From a virus, in the IMG/VR virus record IMGVR_UViG_3300037342_000011, positions 1 to 64,000 of that record: 64,000 nucleotides of DNA; one strand, written 5' to 3'. The position numbers were made by a program, and so were the translations under genes. Shown piece by piece: positions 47,956 to 54,743 of the stretch (its first letter is position 1; every line of letters starts with the position of its first letter). The notes beneath the pieces are model-generated. The model was not told where the DNA came from and searched no databases. It worked only from the letters and a program-made list of their open reading frames with translations.

Positions 47956-48845
47956 GTTGTTTTCCGGCGTTTCAGACCGGATATGTATTTGGTGATCTCA
48001 GGCGCTAGAGTAAACCATTCGCCAGAAAGACGCAGCTTGGCGAACTTCTTATGCAGAACCTTCTCGCGCATCCTGCCGCCATCCGTGATCGCGAGCATTT
48101 CCATCTTTGCGTGATTTGCCGTTCGCATGTCGGCCATCCGCTTATGCGGCGAGTGGCTGTGACCGATCTTAACGGTGTTGCCGTTGCGGATAAAATAGAC
48201 GTACTGCTTCCGCTGCCGGAATGGCTTTTGCTTCCCGATCTTGGCAACCTCAGAAGGGTCTAGCGCCGGTTTTTCAGGGATGCCGAAGGTGCCGTATAGG
48301 TAGGTCTTGCTAACCCGGATACCGAGGGCGTGGATGGCCGCAATGGCTTCTGTGCGGGTCTGATAGCGGCGGCTCGTCCAAATCCGCTCCACGGCCTCTT
48401 TCTGCTCCTTGGTAAGCTCCCTAGAGGGGCGTCCTGACTTGGAGCGCCCGGCCTGACCGCGCCCGCTGTTGGCGATCATTTCAGTGGCCCGAATTACGGC
48501 CTTGGTGAATCCGGCTTGACCGGATTGCAAGCCAGAACTGCGTTCGCGAACTATGCCGCCAGCAGCCTTGATGGCCTCGATCCTTTCGGCCAGTGAGCGA
48601 CGGCGCTTGGCGGGCTTGCCGAGAACCGGGGCCAGCAAAAACAACTCGTCCACTTGAACGATGCTGCGACGATCACGGCGCACGGAAGTAATCACGGCGT
48701 CGATGATCGCGCCGCTTTTGTCCTCAACATATATCTCGCCGTCGCTTAGGCGTTCCATCTGCCCTGCTGCCGCAAAGTGCGGGTGTGGGTTGACATAGCT
48801 GCGAATGTCTAGGTTTTCTGTCATTTCCGGAAATAGCATACACAC
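47952..48845 (-). CDS. Mug113/T5orf172-type GIY-YIG nuclease with HTH
   Basis: 297 aa; start could be GTG 48845, ATG 48839 or ATG 48824. Residues about 145-190 contain a helix-turn-helix (LTKEQKEAVERIWTSRRYQT, RVSKTYLYGTFGIPE). C-terminal GIY-YIG variant: KQYVYFIRNGNTVKIGHSHS, HKRMADMRTANHAKMEML, GRMREKVLHKKFAKLRLSGE then WFTLAPEITKYI. Such proteins cut DNA, often as mobile or defence nucleases. Divergent from the rightward gene at 48901 through the palindrome 48849-48865. Confidence 0.82.
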   Translation of the reverse strand: MCMLFPEMTENLDIRSYVNPHPHFAAAGQMERLSDGEIYVEDKSGAIIDAVITSVRRDRRSIVQVDELFLLAPVLGKPAKRRRSLAERIEAIKAAGGIVRERSSGLQSGQAGFTKAVIRATEMIANSGRGQAGRSKSGRPSRELTKEQKEAVERIWTSRRYQTRTEAIAAIHALGIRVSKTYLYGTFGIPEKPALDPSEVAKIGKQKPFRQRKQYVYFIRNGNTVKIGHSHSPHKRMADMRTANHAKMEMLAITDGGRMREKVLHKKFAKLRLSGEWFTLAPEITKYISGLKRRKTT

Positions 48846-48848
48846 TTA

Positions 48849-48878
48849 CTTGACAGCTTGTCAAGGCTGTGCTTATAT
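48849..48878 (+). promoter_or_regulatory. Promoter with 17-bp palindromic operator
   Basis: TTGACA (48850-48855), 17-nt spacer, TTATAT (48873-48878). The palindrome CTTGACAGCTTGTCAAG (48849-48865) covers the -35, so a dimeric repressor could block it. It drives the gene at 48901, and it lies 4 nt upstream of the divergent GIY-YIG gene start. Confidence 0.65.
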
Positions 48879-48900
48879 GATGGCAACAGGGAGAGACATC

Positions 48901-49095
48901 ATGACCACCTACAGCGAACGGTTCGACGGAGCTACCGCCAAGAATGGGGACCGCTGCAACGGTTTTATCACCGAGGAAGATGGGCGCAGTTTCTACCATT
49001 ACGGTGAGGGGTCGTCGGAGTACCAATCGGCAGAAATGCCGTGTATCCGCGTGGATATAACGAACGCCACCCACTACCACGTAGTCGTCGGCTAG
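48901..49095 (+). CDS. Hypothetical 64-aa protein
   Basis: ATG 48901 after GGGAGAG. MTTYSERFDGATAKNGDRCN, then GFITEEDGRSFYHYGEGSSE and a final strand. Small beta protein behind a strong promoter; unknown function. Confidence 0.65.
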   Translation: MTTYSERFDGATAKNGDRCNGFITEEDGRSFYHYGEGSSEYQSAEMPCIRVDITNATHYHVVVG

Positions 49096-49106
49096 GGACA
49101 AAAACG

Positions 49107-49277
49107 ATGCCAAGCGCCTTCGACGGATACCCACCCGACAAACCGATCATGGTGAAGTGCCGCGATTGCCGTGGGTCTGGAAATGGGCCTTCGGCTAAGA
49201 CGCGGGAAGGCGATATGTGCGACTACGAATGCCCGACCTGTAAAGGTGCGGGTCAAGTTTCATCCGACGAACAATAA
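49107..49277 (+). CDS. DnaJ-like zinc-finger micro-protein (56 aa)
   Basis: ATG 49107. Two CxxCxGxG-type motifs: VKCRDCRGSGNGP and YECPTCKGAGQV. This is the DnaJ cysteine-rich zinc pattern. Short stand-alone versions often accompany other proteins as chaperone-like zinc modules. Confidence 0.75.
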   Translation: MPSAFDGYPPDKPIMVKCRDCRGSGNGPSAKTREGDMCDYECPTCKGAGQVSSDEQ

Positions 49278-49286
49278 AGGCCCAAA

Positions 49287-49460
49287 ATGCCGCACCCCAT
49301 TAAGAAAATATACAAGCCGGGATCGACTGGAGCCAACCGCAAGAAAACCGGGATCACTCTCACGCAGATCAAACGCAACCTAAAAGCCGGGATGGTGAGC
49401 CGCCAGTTTTACTACTCGAACGGCGAGCTTGGCTGTCGCGCGCTCAACCTGTCAAAATAG
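49287..49460 (+). CDS. Hypothetical 57-aa basic protein
   Basis: ATG 49287. MPHPIKKIYKPGSTGANRKK, then TGITLTQIKRNLKAGMVSRQ and FYYSNGELGCRALNLSK. Basic; perhaps nucleic-acid binding. A weak 50-codon frame (49470-49622, MSHVEGPDFERS) follows and overlaps the next gene; I do not call it. Confidence 0.58.
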   Translation: MPHPIKKIYKPGSTGANRKKTGITLTQIKRNLKAGMVSRQFYYSNGELGCRALNLSK

Positions 49461-49567
49461 GCCGCAGCCATGTCACACGTCGAAGGTCCAGACTTTGAAC
49501 GAAGCATCGAAGCCGGTCAGATATTGCGCGCCCTTTCCGGGGTACGATTCGGAAAGGGAGAACAACC

Positions 49568-50134
49568 GTGCATTTTTCAATCGACACCATCATTGGACTC
49601 ATCGCGTTGGGAATTGGCCTAATGGCACTCCCCACCATTTTTCAAATGTTCTACGGGCGTCCCAAACTCATGTTTGAGGCTGATGATTTTACGGGGCCAG
49701 ACGGAAGAATCTTGGTTTTGGCAATCAAGAACCAGCCAATAAAGAGCCGTTTTCTTCGCCTTATAGGCGTTGAACGTGAAGCCGGGGACGTAATCGCCTT
49801 CTTTGATATTCAGGAACTAGGCACGGGAAGAATCCTAACGCGATCAGTTACTGGCCTTCTGAATTGTGCGCCTCTACGGACGATGGGACTGCAAGCCCGC
49901 GCACTGCCTAACTTTACCGTTGGATTGACAGTCATCAGTACCCGCGAAGGCAGCGCACAAATCGTTGATGCTCGACCTGAAAAAGTTATGCCTATCGAAC
50001 CAGGTCACTACGTCGCTCGTATTGCCATCGTGCGAGGTCAAAATACTTACCGAATTGATCAGGCTTTTAGAGTGGCAAATGCGGACCACGAGACTATTTG
50101 GGATCAGAGAAATGTGGTTAGCATCCTTCAATAG
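49568..50134 (+). CDS. Membrane-anchored protein (188 aa)
   Basis: GTG 49568 with AAAGGGAGAA. N-terminal hydrophobic segment (TIIGLIALGIGLMALPTIFQ), then a beta-rich cytoplasmic or periplasmic domain (KLMFEADDFTGPDGRILVLA, RLIGVEREAGDVIAFFDIQE, YVARIAIVRGQNTYRID). C-terminus overlaps the facing transposase gene by 17 nt. Unknown family. Confidence 0.7.
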   Translation: MHFSIDTIIGLIALGIGLMALPTIFQMFYGRPKLMFEADDFTGPDGRILVLAIKNQPIKSRFLRLIGVEREAGDVIAFFDIQELGTGRILTRSVTGLLNCAPLRTMGLQARALPNFTVGLTVISTREGSAQIVDARPEKVMPIEPGHYVARIAIVRGQNTYRIDQAFRVANADHETIWDQRNVVSILQ

Positions 50135-51014
50135 CCGTTCCGAAAATGTCGTCGTTGAAGCGGTTGTTATATTTGAACTGGCATTCCGCGATGTAGAGCG
50201 GCAGGTACTTTTCGCTGACCTTGTGATACGAGCCGACAATCGACCGTTTGAAGATCGACCAGAAGCCCTCAATCGTTTGAGTATGAACCGCGCCGCAAAC
50301 GTATTGCTTGGCACTGTGTTTGACGTAACCGTGCGGGTATTCGCCAAGGCCCTTGTAGGCAACCTGTTCGTCGGTCGCCAGCAAGCTAACCTTGGTCGAT
50401 ACGGTTTCGCGCACGAAGCGTTGCATATCGACAGCCGACAGGGTGCCAAGTACGCGGGTAACGACGCTGCCCTTGCGCTCCACCGCACCGATGATCGCCG
50501 TCTTGAGGTGCAAGCCGTGTTTGTGGTCATGACCGCGTTTGGATTTGTGCTTGTTGTAGCCTTTGCCGCCGATAAAAGTTTCGTCCACCTCGACAATGCC
50601 CATCAGCTTGCGAAATTCTTTGTCCTGCAAAGCCGTGCGTATGCGGTGGCAGACATACCAAGCCGTCTTGTAGCTGCCGAAGCCCATGTGACGCTGAATT
50701 TGCATGGCGCTGATACCCTTCTTTGCGCCGAGCATCAGGTGAATGACCTTGAACCAGTCTTTCAGGTCCACTTTGGTGTTTTCAAAGATGGTGCCGACAA
50801 GGTGCGAGAAGCGATAAGCGCCGCCCTCACGGCAATCGGAGCATTCCCACTTAAATTTCATGGTCTGGAGCGGATAGACGTTGGTAGAGCCGCAGCGCGG
50901 GCAATGAACGCCCTTCGGCCAGCGGTTCGCTACCAGATAGTTGTCGCAAGCTTCCTCGTTCGGGAAAAGCTTGTCGAATTGGGGTGCCGTCAACTGATTG
51001 GTTTTCTTAGTCAT
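50118..51014 (-). CDS. IS1595/ISXO2-type transposase
   Basis: 298 aa from ATG 51014. N-terminal zinc finger (CPRCGSTNVYPLQTMKFKWE, CSDCREGGAYRFS). The catalytic core follows, with GIVEVDETFIGGKGYNKHKS, SLLATDEQVAYKGLGEYPHG, VHTQTIEGFWSIFKRSIVGS and YNNRFNDDIFGTAIEGC, the ISXO2-type DDE/N domain of the IS1595 family. The C-terminal segment is intact, so it is potentially active. Its own promoter is just upstream. Confidence 0.9.
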   Translation of the reverse strand: MTKKTNQLTAPQFDKLFPNEEACDNYLVANRWPKGVHCPRCGSTNVYPLQTMKFKWECSDCREGGAYRFSHLVGTIFENTKVDLKDWFKVIHLMLGAKKGISAMQIQRHMGFGSYKTAWYVCHRIRTALQDKEFRKLMGIVEVDETFIGGKGYNKHKSKRGHDHKHGLHLKTAIIGAVERKGSVVTRVLGTLSAVDMQRFVRETVSTKVSLLATDEQVAYKGLGEYPHGYVKHSAKQYVCGAVHTQTIEGFWSIFKRSIVGSYHKVSEKYLPLYIAECQFKYNNRFNDDIFGTAIEGC

Positions 51015-51038
51015 TTTCGCCTCTTTGATTGTGAGGCA

Positions 51039-51067
51039 AGAATAGCATGAAAAATCCAATCCGTCAA
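51039..51067 (-). promoter_or_regulatory. Transposase promoter
   Basis: On the minus strand TTGACG (51062-51067), 17-nt spacer, TATTCT (51039-51044), then the ATG at 51014 after a 24-nt leader with GAGGCGAA. Confidence 0.65.
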
Positions 51068-51589
51068 GTGGGGGGTAATCGCCACAATTGACTTGCGGCT
51101 GTTGCCAGCCGCCGGATGTGTAGGAGCCTGGATTTGTTCCCGCTCCCGTGACGACGATGGTAGTCCCCGTCGTGCCGGATGCCGTCGCCGCGTTGTTGAA
51201 ATTATACGCATTAAAGGTTGATGTGACCGATGCAGCAACGGAAGTCGTTGCGTTGTTGGTGACGTAAACTCCCGCTCCGCCGGTGGTTCCGGAAGTCTGG
51301 CTCACGATATTCGTATTAGCCGGTATTCCGGTTCCGGAGACGGCTGCGCCGATGGCGATGAAGCCGGTAACCGCTGACGTTGTGAGGTTGGTGCCGCTCC
51401 CTGTTGCGGTGAACGTCGCGGTAGAGGCCGTCGATGCTATCCCAAGTATCGATACGGTTTGTCCGACGCCGTAGTTGTGCGCCACGTCCGTCGTGTAAGT
51501 GATCGTGCCCCCGTCAGCGTCAATGACCCGAATGCTGGAACGCCAGCCGCGATCATTAAAGCGGCAATAAGGACAAAGATGCGTTTCAT
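51068..51589 (-). pseudogene. Decayed signal-peptide beta-module gene, interrupted by an IS
   Basis: An ATG at 51589 gives a perfect signal peptide (MKRIFVLIAALMIAAGVPAF), then SLTLTG. The frame shifts at a GGGGG run, and the next frame gives GTITYTTDVAHNYGVGQTVS and the beta module SGTGIPANTNIVSQTSGTTG shared with the 3693-4271 protein. The second frame runs without stop into the transposase gene, creating a 455-codon chimera. So the original gene carries a one-base loss plus an IS. Confidence 0.7.
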
Positions 51590-51622
51590 GGGTCCAATCT
51601 ACCTATAGTATGGTTAAAGGGA

Positions 51623-51925
51623 TTATAATACAATTTTACTACTAGCGCAAGTAAAGCCCCAAAAGGGTAGTGGGTCAGGTGCAAATAAGGCAAAAAATGC
51701 ATATTTGCTGGGGTTCAAGCAGGATATTACGGCAAAACAAAAGTAGACCACGCAGATGGCGATGATGGCCCATAGTACGATGTTGATCACCTGTATGATA
51801 ACGCCGCCAGCAGCCCCAAGCTGCCCTGCCACGAATGGCAAGAGAATCTTGAGGATGGCGACAACCGCGCAGATGACAATGAACCAGACGAACAGTTGTT
51901 CAATCCAGCCTAGTGAGAAGCACAT
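51623..51925 (-). CDS. Multi-span membrane protein, holin-like
   Basis: 100 aa. Three hydrophobic stretches: LFVWFIVICAVVAILKILLP, VIIQVINIVLWAIIAICVVY and the later CFAVISCLN. ATG after AAAGGAAC. Located next to the M15 peptidase gene, so a holin is possible. Holins have no fixed sequence signature, so this is inference. Confidence 0.6.
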   Translation of the reverse strand: MCFSLGWIEQLFVWFIVICAVVAILKILLPFVAGQLGAAGGVIIQVINIVLWAIIAICVVYFCFAVISCLNPSKYAFFALFAPDPLPFWGFTCASSKIVL

Positions 51926-51961
51926 GGGAAGTTCCTTTCCCTTTGTACCCCCGAATTAAAG

Positions 51962-52126
51962 ATGGCATTCCACAGAGGACCATTCTGGCGCCGTCACCTG
52001 CTGCCAGTAAAGCCGCCGATGGCATCAAATTGGCCTACCTACATCATAGGGGTGGCGATGATCGTTTTGGCAAGTTCTGCAGCAGGGCTGATCGTGTCCC
52101 TGCTGCCGTTTGTATGGCCTAGGTGA
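51962..52126 (+). CDS. Possible rightward membrane peptide (54 aa)
   Basis: An ATG frame on the plus strand ends exactly 1 nt before the facing peptidase gene. The frame includes YIIGVAMIVLASSAAGLIVS, a clean transmembrane span, plus basic ends. No good ribosome-binding site. It is the only rightward gene candidate in the lysis cluster and is uncertain. Confidence 0.38.
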   Translation: MAFHRGPFWRRHLLPVKPPMASNWPTYIIGVAMIVLASSAAGLIVSLLPFVWPR

Positions 52127-52744
52127 TCACCGACTGGCTTGGTATTTAGCCACGCTGGCATACAAATTTGGCGCTTTGTTGTAAGTGCCACGCAGGGCCT
52201 CAACGTGTCCACAGTCCTGATGGCTGAATGCGCAACCGCTGTACAGCCCATCTCGTTTTATGAGACCGTCGGAGTGATACATGAATGACGAAGTTCTCCC
52301 CCAACCAGTCTGGTCTATGTCGCAGGCCGCGCCAATGCCGTGGTTACTGCCAGGAACATGACCCCTGGCAAAACAAGTGATGAATTTTGGCCTGTGCCCT
52401 TCCGCGACAAGGTCGGCTATGAGCGCCTGAAACTTTGCCGCATAGGCGGCGTGAACTGTGATGTCGATACCGGCAGCCGTCGTTACCACCACGCAACCTT
52501 GGCACATGCCACGAGATGCAGTGTGGCGATGTTGGTTTGCCGATCCCTTCTCTCGCCGACTTGAACTTATAGTCTGTGACGCAGTAGTTTCATAAGCAGG
52601 CCGCGCCGCAACGTCGTAAGTTTGCCCAGCGTTAACATGAGCCACCGCTATCTTGTGATGGTGGTGTCGATGATGAGCTTCCGCCGCGTTGTTGATTAAG
52701 AGAGCCGCTGCTATGGCGACTGCTGTTCGGATAAACTTATTCAT
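52127..52744 (-). CDS. Exported M15-type peptidase, lysis enzyme
   Basis: 205 aa. Signal peptide MNKFIRTAVAIAAALLINNA, a His-rich linker, then the D-Ala-D-Ala peptidase pattern: metal ligands in GSNHGIGAACDIDQTGWG (H-x6-D) and in DCGHVEALRG. Zinc peptidases of this type cut peptide cross-links in murein. Second lytic enzyme next to the GH25 lysozyme, and self-exporting. Confidence 0.85.
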   Translation of the reverse strand: MNKFIRTAVAIAAALLINNAAEAHHRHHHHKIAVAHVNAGQTYDVAARPAYETTASQTISSSRREKGSANQHRHTASRGMCQGCVVVTTAAGIDITVHAAYAAKFQALIADLVAEGHRPKFITCFARGHVPGSNHGIGAACDIDQTGWGRTSSFMYHSDGLIKRDGLYSGCAFSHQDCGHVEALRGTYNKAPNLYASVAKYQASR

Positions 52745-52862
52745 TGGCTTGCCCCTCCTTTGAGGCGGTGTCTTTGAATCGTTTGCCGGATGGCAGTGAC
52801 GTAGTGCGCTTTCCTCCTATGGTTGTTGGGGAACGTTTTTATATGTTATCTTTTAATAAAGG

Positions 52863-53213
52863 TCAACCGCCCGCCCCTGCGATGAAACACCGTATTGTCG
52901 TTGTACCGTCTTCGCCAGTCATCGGCCAAACTACAGCTTGGCCAAATTTATTAGGAACGGTCACTAAAGCGTCGTTGGGCACGTCTATCCACTTGCCGTC
53001 AAGGTGAACCCGATAATGGCCGTCCTTCGAGTCCCAATCTACGTCCTCAACGGTCTTGCCGTCGGCAACCGAGCAGCACAACCCCTTCTCGCTCTTGAGA
53101 CTATTGAACCAAGGCTTGAGAGGGTCGGCAGCGTGTTGGCCGTCAAGGTCGCGGGCTTGCGCTGAGAAGGCGAGCGTGGCTAGAGCGACCAGAGCACTAA
53201 GCGTTCTTCGCAT
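52863..53213 (-). CDS. Exported small protein (116 aa)
   Basis: ATG 53213 (MRRTLSALVALATLAFSAQA), a signal peptide. The mature part (ADPLKPWFNSLKSEKGLCCS, GHYRVHLDGKWIDVPNDALV, VVWPMTGEDGTTTIRCFI) is a known alphaproteobacterial and phage family of unknown function. The 118-nt gap upstream (52745-52862) of the next gene holds no ORF. Confidence 0.78.
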   Translation of the reverse strand: MRRTLSALVALATLAFSAQARDLDGQHAADPLKPWFNSLKSEKGLCCSVADGKTVEDVDWDSKDGHYRVHLDGKWIDVPNDALVTVPNKFGQAVVWPMTGEDGTTTIRCFIAGAGG

Positions 53214-53607
53214 CAATCTTATGTTCCATGCGCTGAAGGTCTGTGCGAATTTCAGCTCTGAGCGCGGCCATACTTTCAACGACTTGCTTGATGGCTTCTC
53301 CAAAGCTGTCTCGCCGCACATAGTTGTTGGCTGCGTTAAGTTCGATGTCGGCAATTTTTTGTTTGAGAGCCATTATGGTTTCGCCAAAATCGTGCGTTGT
53401 CTTGTAAAGTTCGTGGCGAACAGTAACAAATTCGCTCCAGACCTTAGAAAATTCTTTGTTTCGCTCGGCTTCTTTGTCACTGATTAAAGTCACAACTTCG
53501 GTTTTGATATCACCGATCAGCTGCGTCATTCGTATGCTACCGGCTATGAACGCAAGTACAAGCACAACAGTGTTAGTGCCGAACGCAATCCATAATTCTT
53601 CGCTCAC
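53197..53607 (-). CDS. Membrane-anchored coiled-coil protein
   Basis: 136 aa. N-terminal transmembrane helix (NTVVLVLAFIAGSIRMTQLI). A long coiled coil then runs through ISDKEAERNKEFSKVWSEFV to MAALRAEIRTDLQRMEHKID, with a NNYVRRDSFGE insert. Location with holin/spanin-like genes suggests a lysis or assembly role, unproven. Confidence 0.7.
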   Translation of the reverse strand: MSEELWIAFGTNTVVLVLAFIAGSIRMTQLIGDIKTEVVTLISDKEAERNKEFSKVWSEFVTVRHELYKTTHDFGETIMALKQKIADIELNAANNYVRRDSFGEAIKQVVESMAALRAEIRTDLQRMEHKIDAKNA

Positions 53608-53870
53608 TGGTCACCTGACAATTGAATTTTGAGATGGTCTTCTAGTTTCTTGATGTGCCTTTCCAGCCTTCCTATTTCCTTATCAACTTGAAAGTGAAAA
53701 GCGGGCATCACCGGGTAGATATAGTCGTTCCACGTCGTCACCGCCGTCGGTATGCCGATAAACACGCCGAACAATGCGCCGATAAAAGTTATCTTCGCGG
53801 ACAGCGACATGCGCCAAAATGTGTCCAATAAGTTGCGGTGGACCGGAACCTTCGGCGGCTTCTTAGCCAT
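53604..53870 (-). CDS. Single-span membrane protein (88 aa)
   Basis: N-terminal KKPPKVPVHRNLLDTFWRMS, a transmembrane helix (KITFIGALFGVFIGIPTAVT) and a C-terminal coiled coil (VDKEIGRLERHIKKLEDHLK). Possibly spanin-like or part of the lysis operon. ATG overlaps the upstream stop. Confidence 0.62.
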   Translation of the reverse strand: MAKKPPKVPVHRNLLDTFWRMSLSAKITFIGALFGVFIGIPTAVTTWNDYIYPVMPAFHFQVDKEIGRLERHIKKLEDHLKIQLSGDQ

Positions 53871-54111
53871 GGTCAGCGTACTCGCTTGGAGTGCTTTGAA
53901 CTGGCGGGGCCGGAGTCAGTTCAACTTTTAGTAACGCGACAAAATCGTCCAGAAGCCCGTTGGTGTTGAGCTTGGGGTCCTGAACCTTCAGCCACGGGCT
54001 AAGAGCGGCCATCAAACTCGGCAGCGGCGACGGCTCGGCGCTCGGCGGAAAGGCCACGCCGAAGTCGTCTTTGTGTTTCTCGGCAAACTCTATCAAGGCA
54101 AAGTAGTTCAT
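53863..54111 (-). CDS. Hypothetical 82-aa protein
   Basis: ATG 54111 overlaps the previous stop (ATGA). MNYFALIEFAEKHKDDFGVA, LPSLMAALSPWLKVQDPKLN, then a Pro-rich end. Soluble, helical. Unknown family. Confidence 0.6.
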   Translation of the reverse strand: MNYFALIEFAEKHKDDFGVAFPPSAEPSPLPSLMAALSPWLKVQDPKLNTNGLLDDFVALLKVELTPAPPVQSTPSEYADHG

Positions 54112-54389
54112 GAGTTGCCCTCGTTCTGCGTTGTGCGGTCCATCCACGCATTAGTCTCTTCCTGCGTCATCGGCCTGGACTTGCTGATGATGTAGGCTAG
54201 AAGAGCTATAACCGCGCCCGCCCCAGGGAAGAACATATTGGCGATGTCTTCCAGTATCGTTAAAGCAGTTGGCTCTAAATCCGCGACAACTTGCTCGGCA
54301 CTCATGCCCCCTATGATGCGGTCCACCACAACGGGGCCAAGAATAACCCTGGCCCCGTCTTCGTGGATGTTTCCTACTAAGTAGGGCAT
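54108..54389 (-). CDS. Single-span membrane protein (93 aa)
   Basis: Beta-like N-terminus (MPYLVGNIHEDGARVILGPV) and a hydrophobic helix FFPGAGAVIALLAYIISKSR, then an Asp/Glu-rich tail. Membrane protein of unknown family in the lysis module. GAGGG ribosome-binding signal follows at its end for the next gene. Confidence 0.62.
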   Translation of the reverse strand: MPYLVGNIHEDGARVILGPVVVDRIIGGMSAEQVVADLEPTALTILEDIANMFFPGAGAVIALLAYIISKSRPMTQEETNAWMDRTTQNEGNS

Positions 54390-54725
54390 TTATTTGTGGT
54401 ACTTGGACGCTGCCAAGAAGTGACCGGTGATCGTCACGCCGTTGACGGTAGGAAGAACGCCGCGCAACCGAGCCGACTTGTTGGATGCGATGACTGCCGT
54501 ACATACCTGGTTTGCAAGCGTGCCTACCGAGGTGATCGTTCCATTGGCGTTGAGCAACGCAGCCACCACCTGGGCGTCCGGCACGAAGTTACAAGCTGCA
54601 ATGACCGCCGCCGTGACTTGCTGGGCCGTCGGAACCGTCAATGACGGCAACACGATGCCCGAGCCAGAACAAGCCGCCAGCGCGAGTGCCGCACCGGCCA
54701 GCAGCATCATTTTAATCTTCCGCAT
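54390..54725 (-). CDS. Outer-membrane-type lipoprotein
   Basis: 111 aa. Basic start MRKIKMMLLAGAALALAACS gives a lipobox (LAAC), so it should be lipidated and exported. The rest is helical with NGTITSVGTLANQVCTAVIA. Lipoproteins next to lysis genes can act as outer-membrane spanins, but this one is not clearly such. Confidence 0.75.
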   Translation of the reverse strand: MRKIKMMLLAGAALALAACSGSGIVLPSLTVPTAQQVTAAVIAACNFVPDAQVVAALLNANGTITSVGTLANQVCTAVIASNKSARLRGVLPTVNGVTITGHFLAASKYHK

Positions 54726-54743
54726 AATTTATTCTCCCTCGTG

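Larger units (their letters stand above)
50118..51100 (-). mobile_element. IS1595-family insertion, ends approximate
   Basis: The transposase gene and its promoter interrupt a decayed exported-protein gene. I could not place clear terminal inverted repeats: TGTGG occurs near both presumed ends (about 51083 and 50114) but the match beyond it is weak. Limits are estimates. Confidence 0.6.

Noticed and set aside
49470-49622. Possible 50-aa rightward gene before the membrane-anchored protein
   Set aside because: It overlaps the next gene by 55 nt with a poor ribosome-binding site and no reading-frame support beyond the first 33 codons.
50118-51485. One 455-aa protein made of a tail-like domain fused to a transposase
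   Set aside because: The transposase has its own promoter, ATG and ribosome site; the upstream part is the remnant of another gene, so the fusion is accidental.
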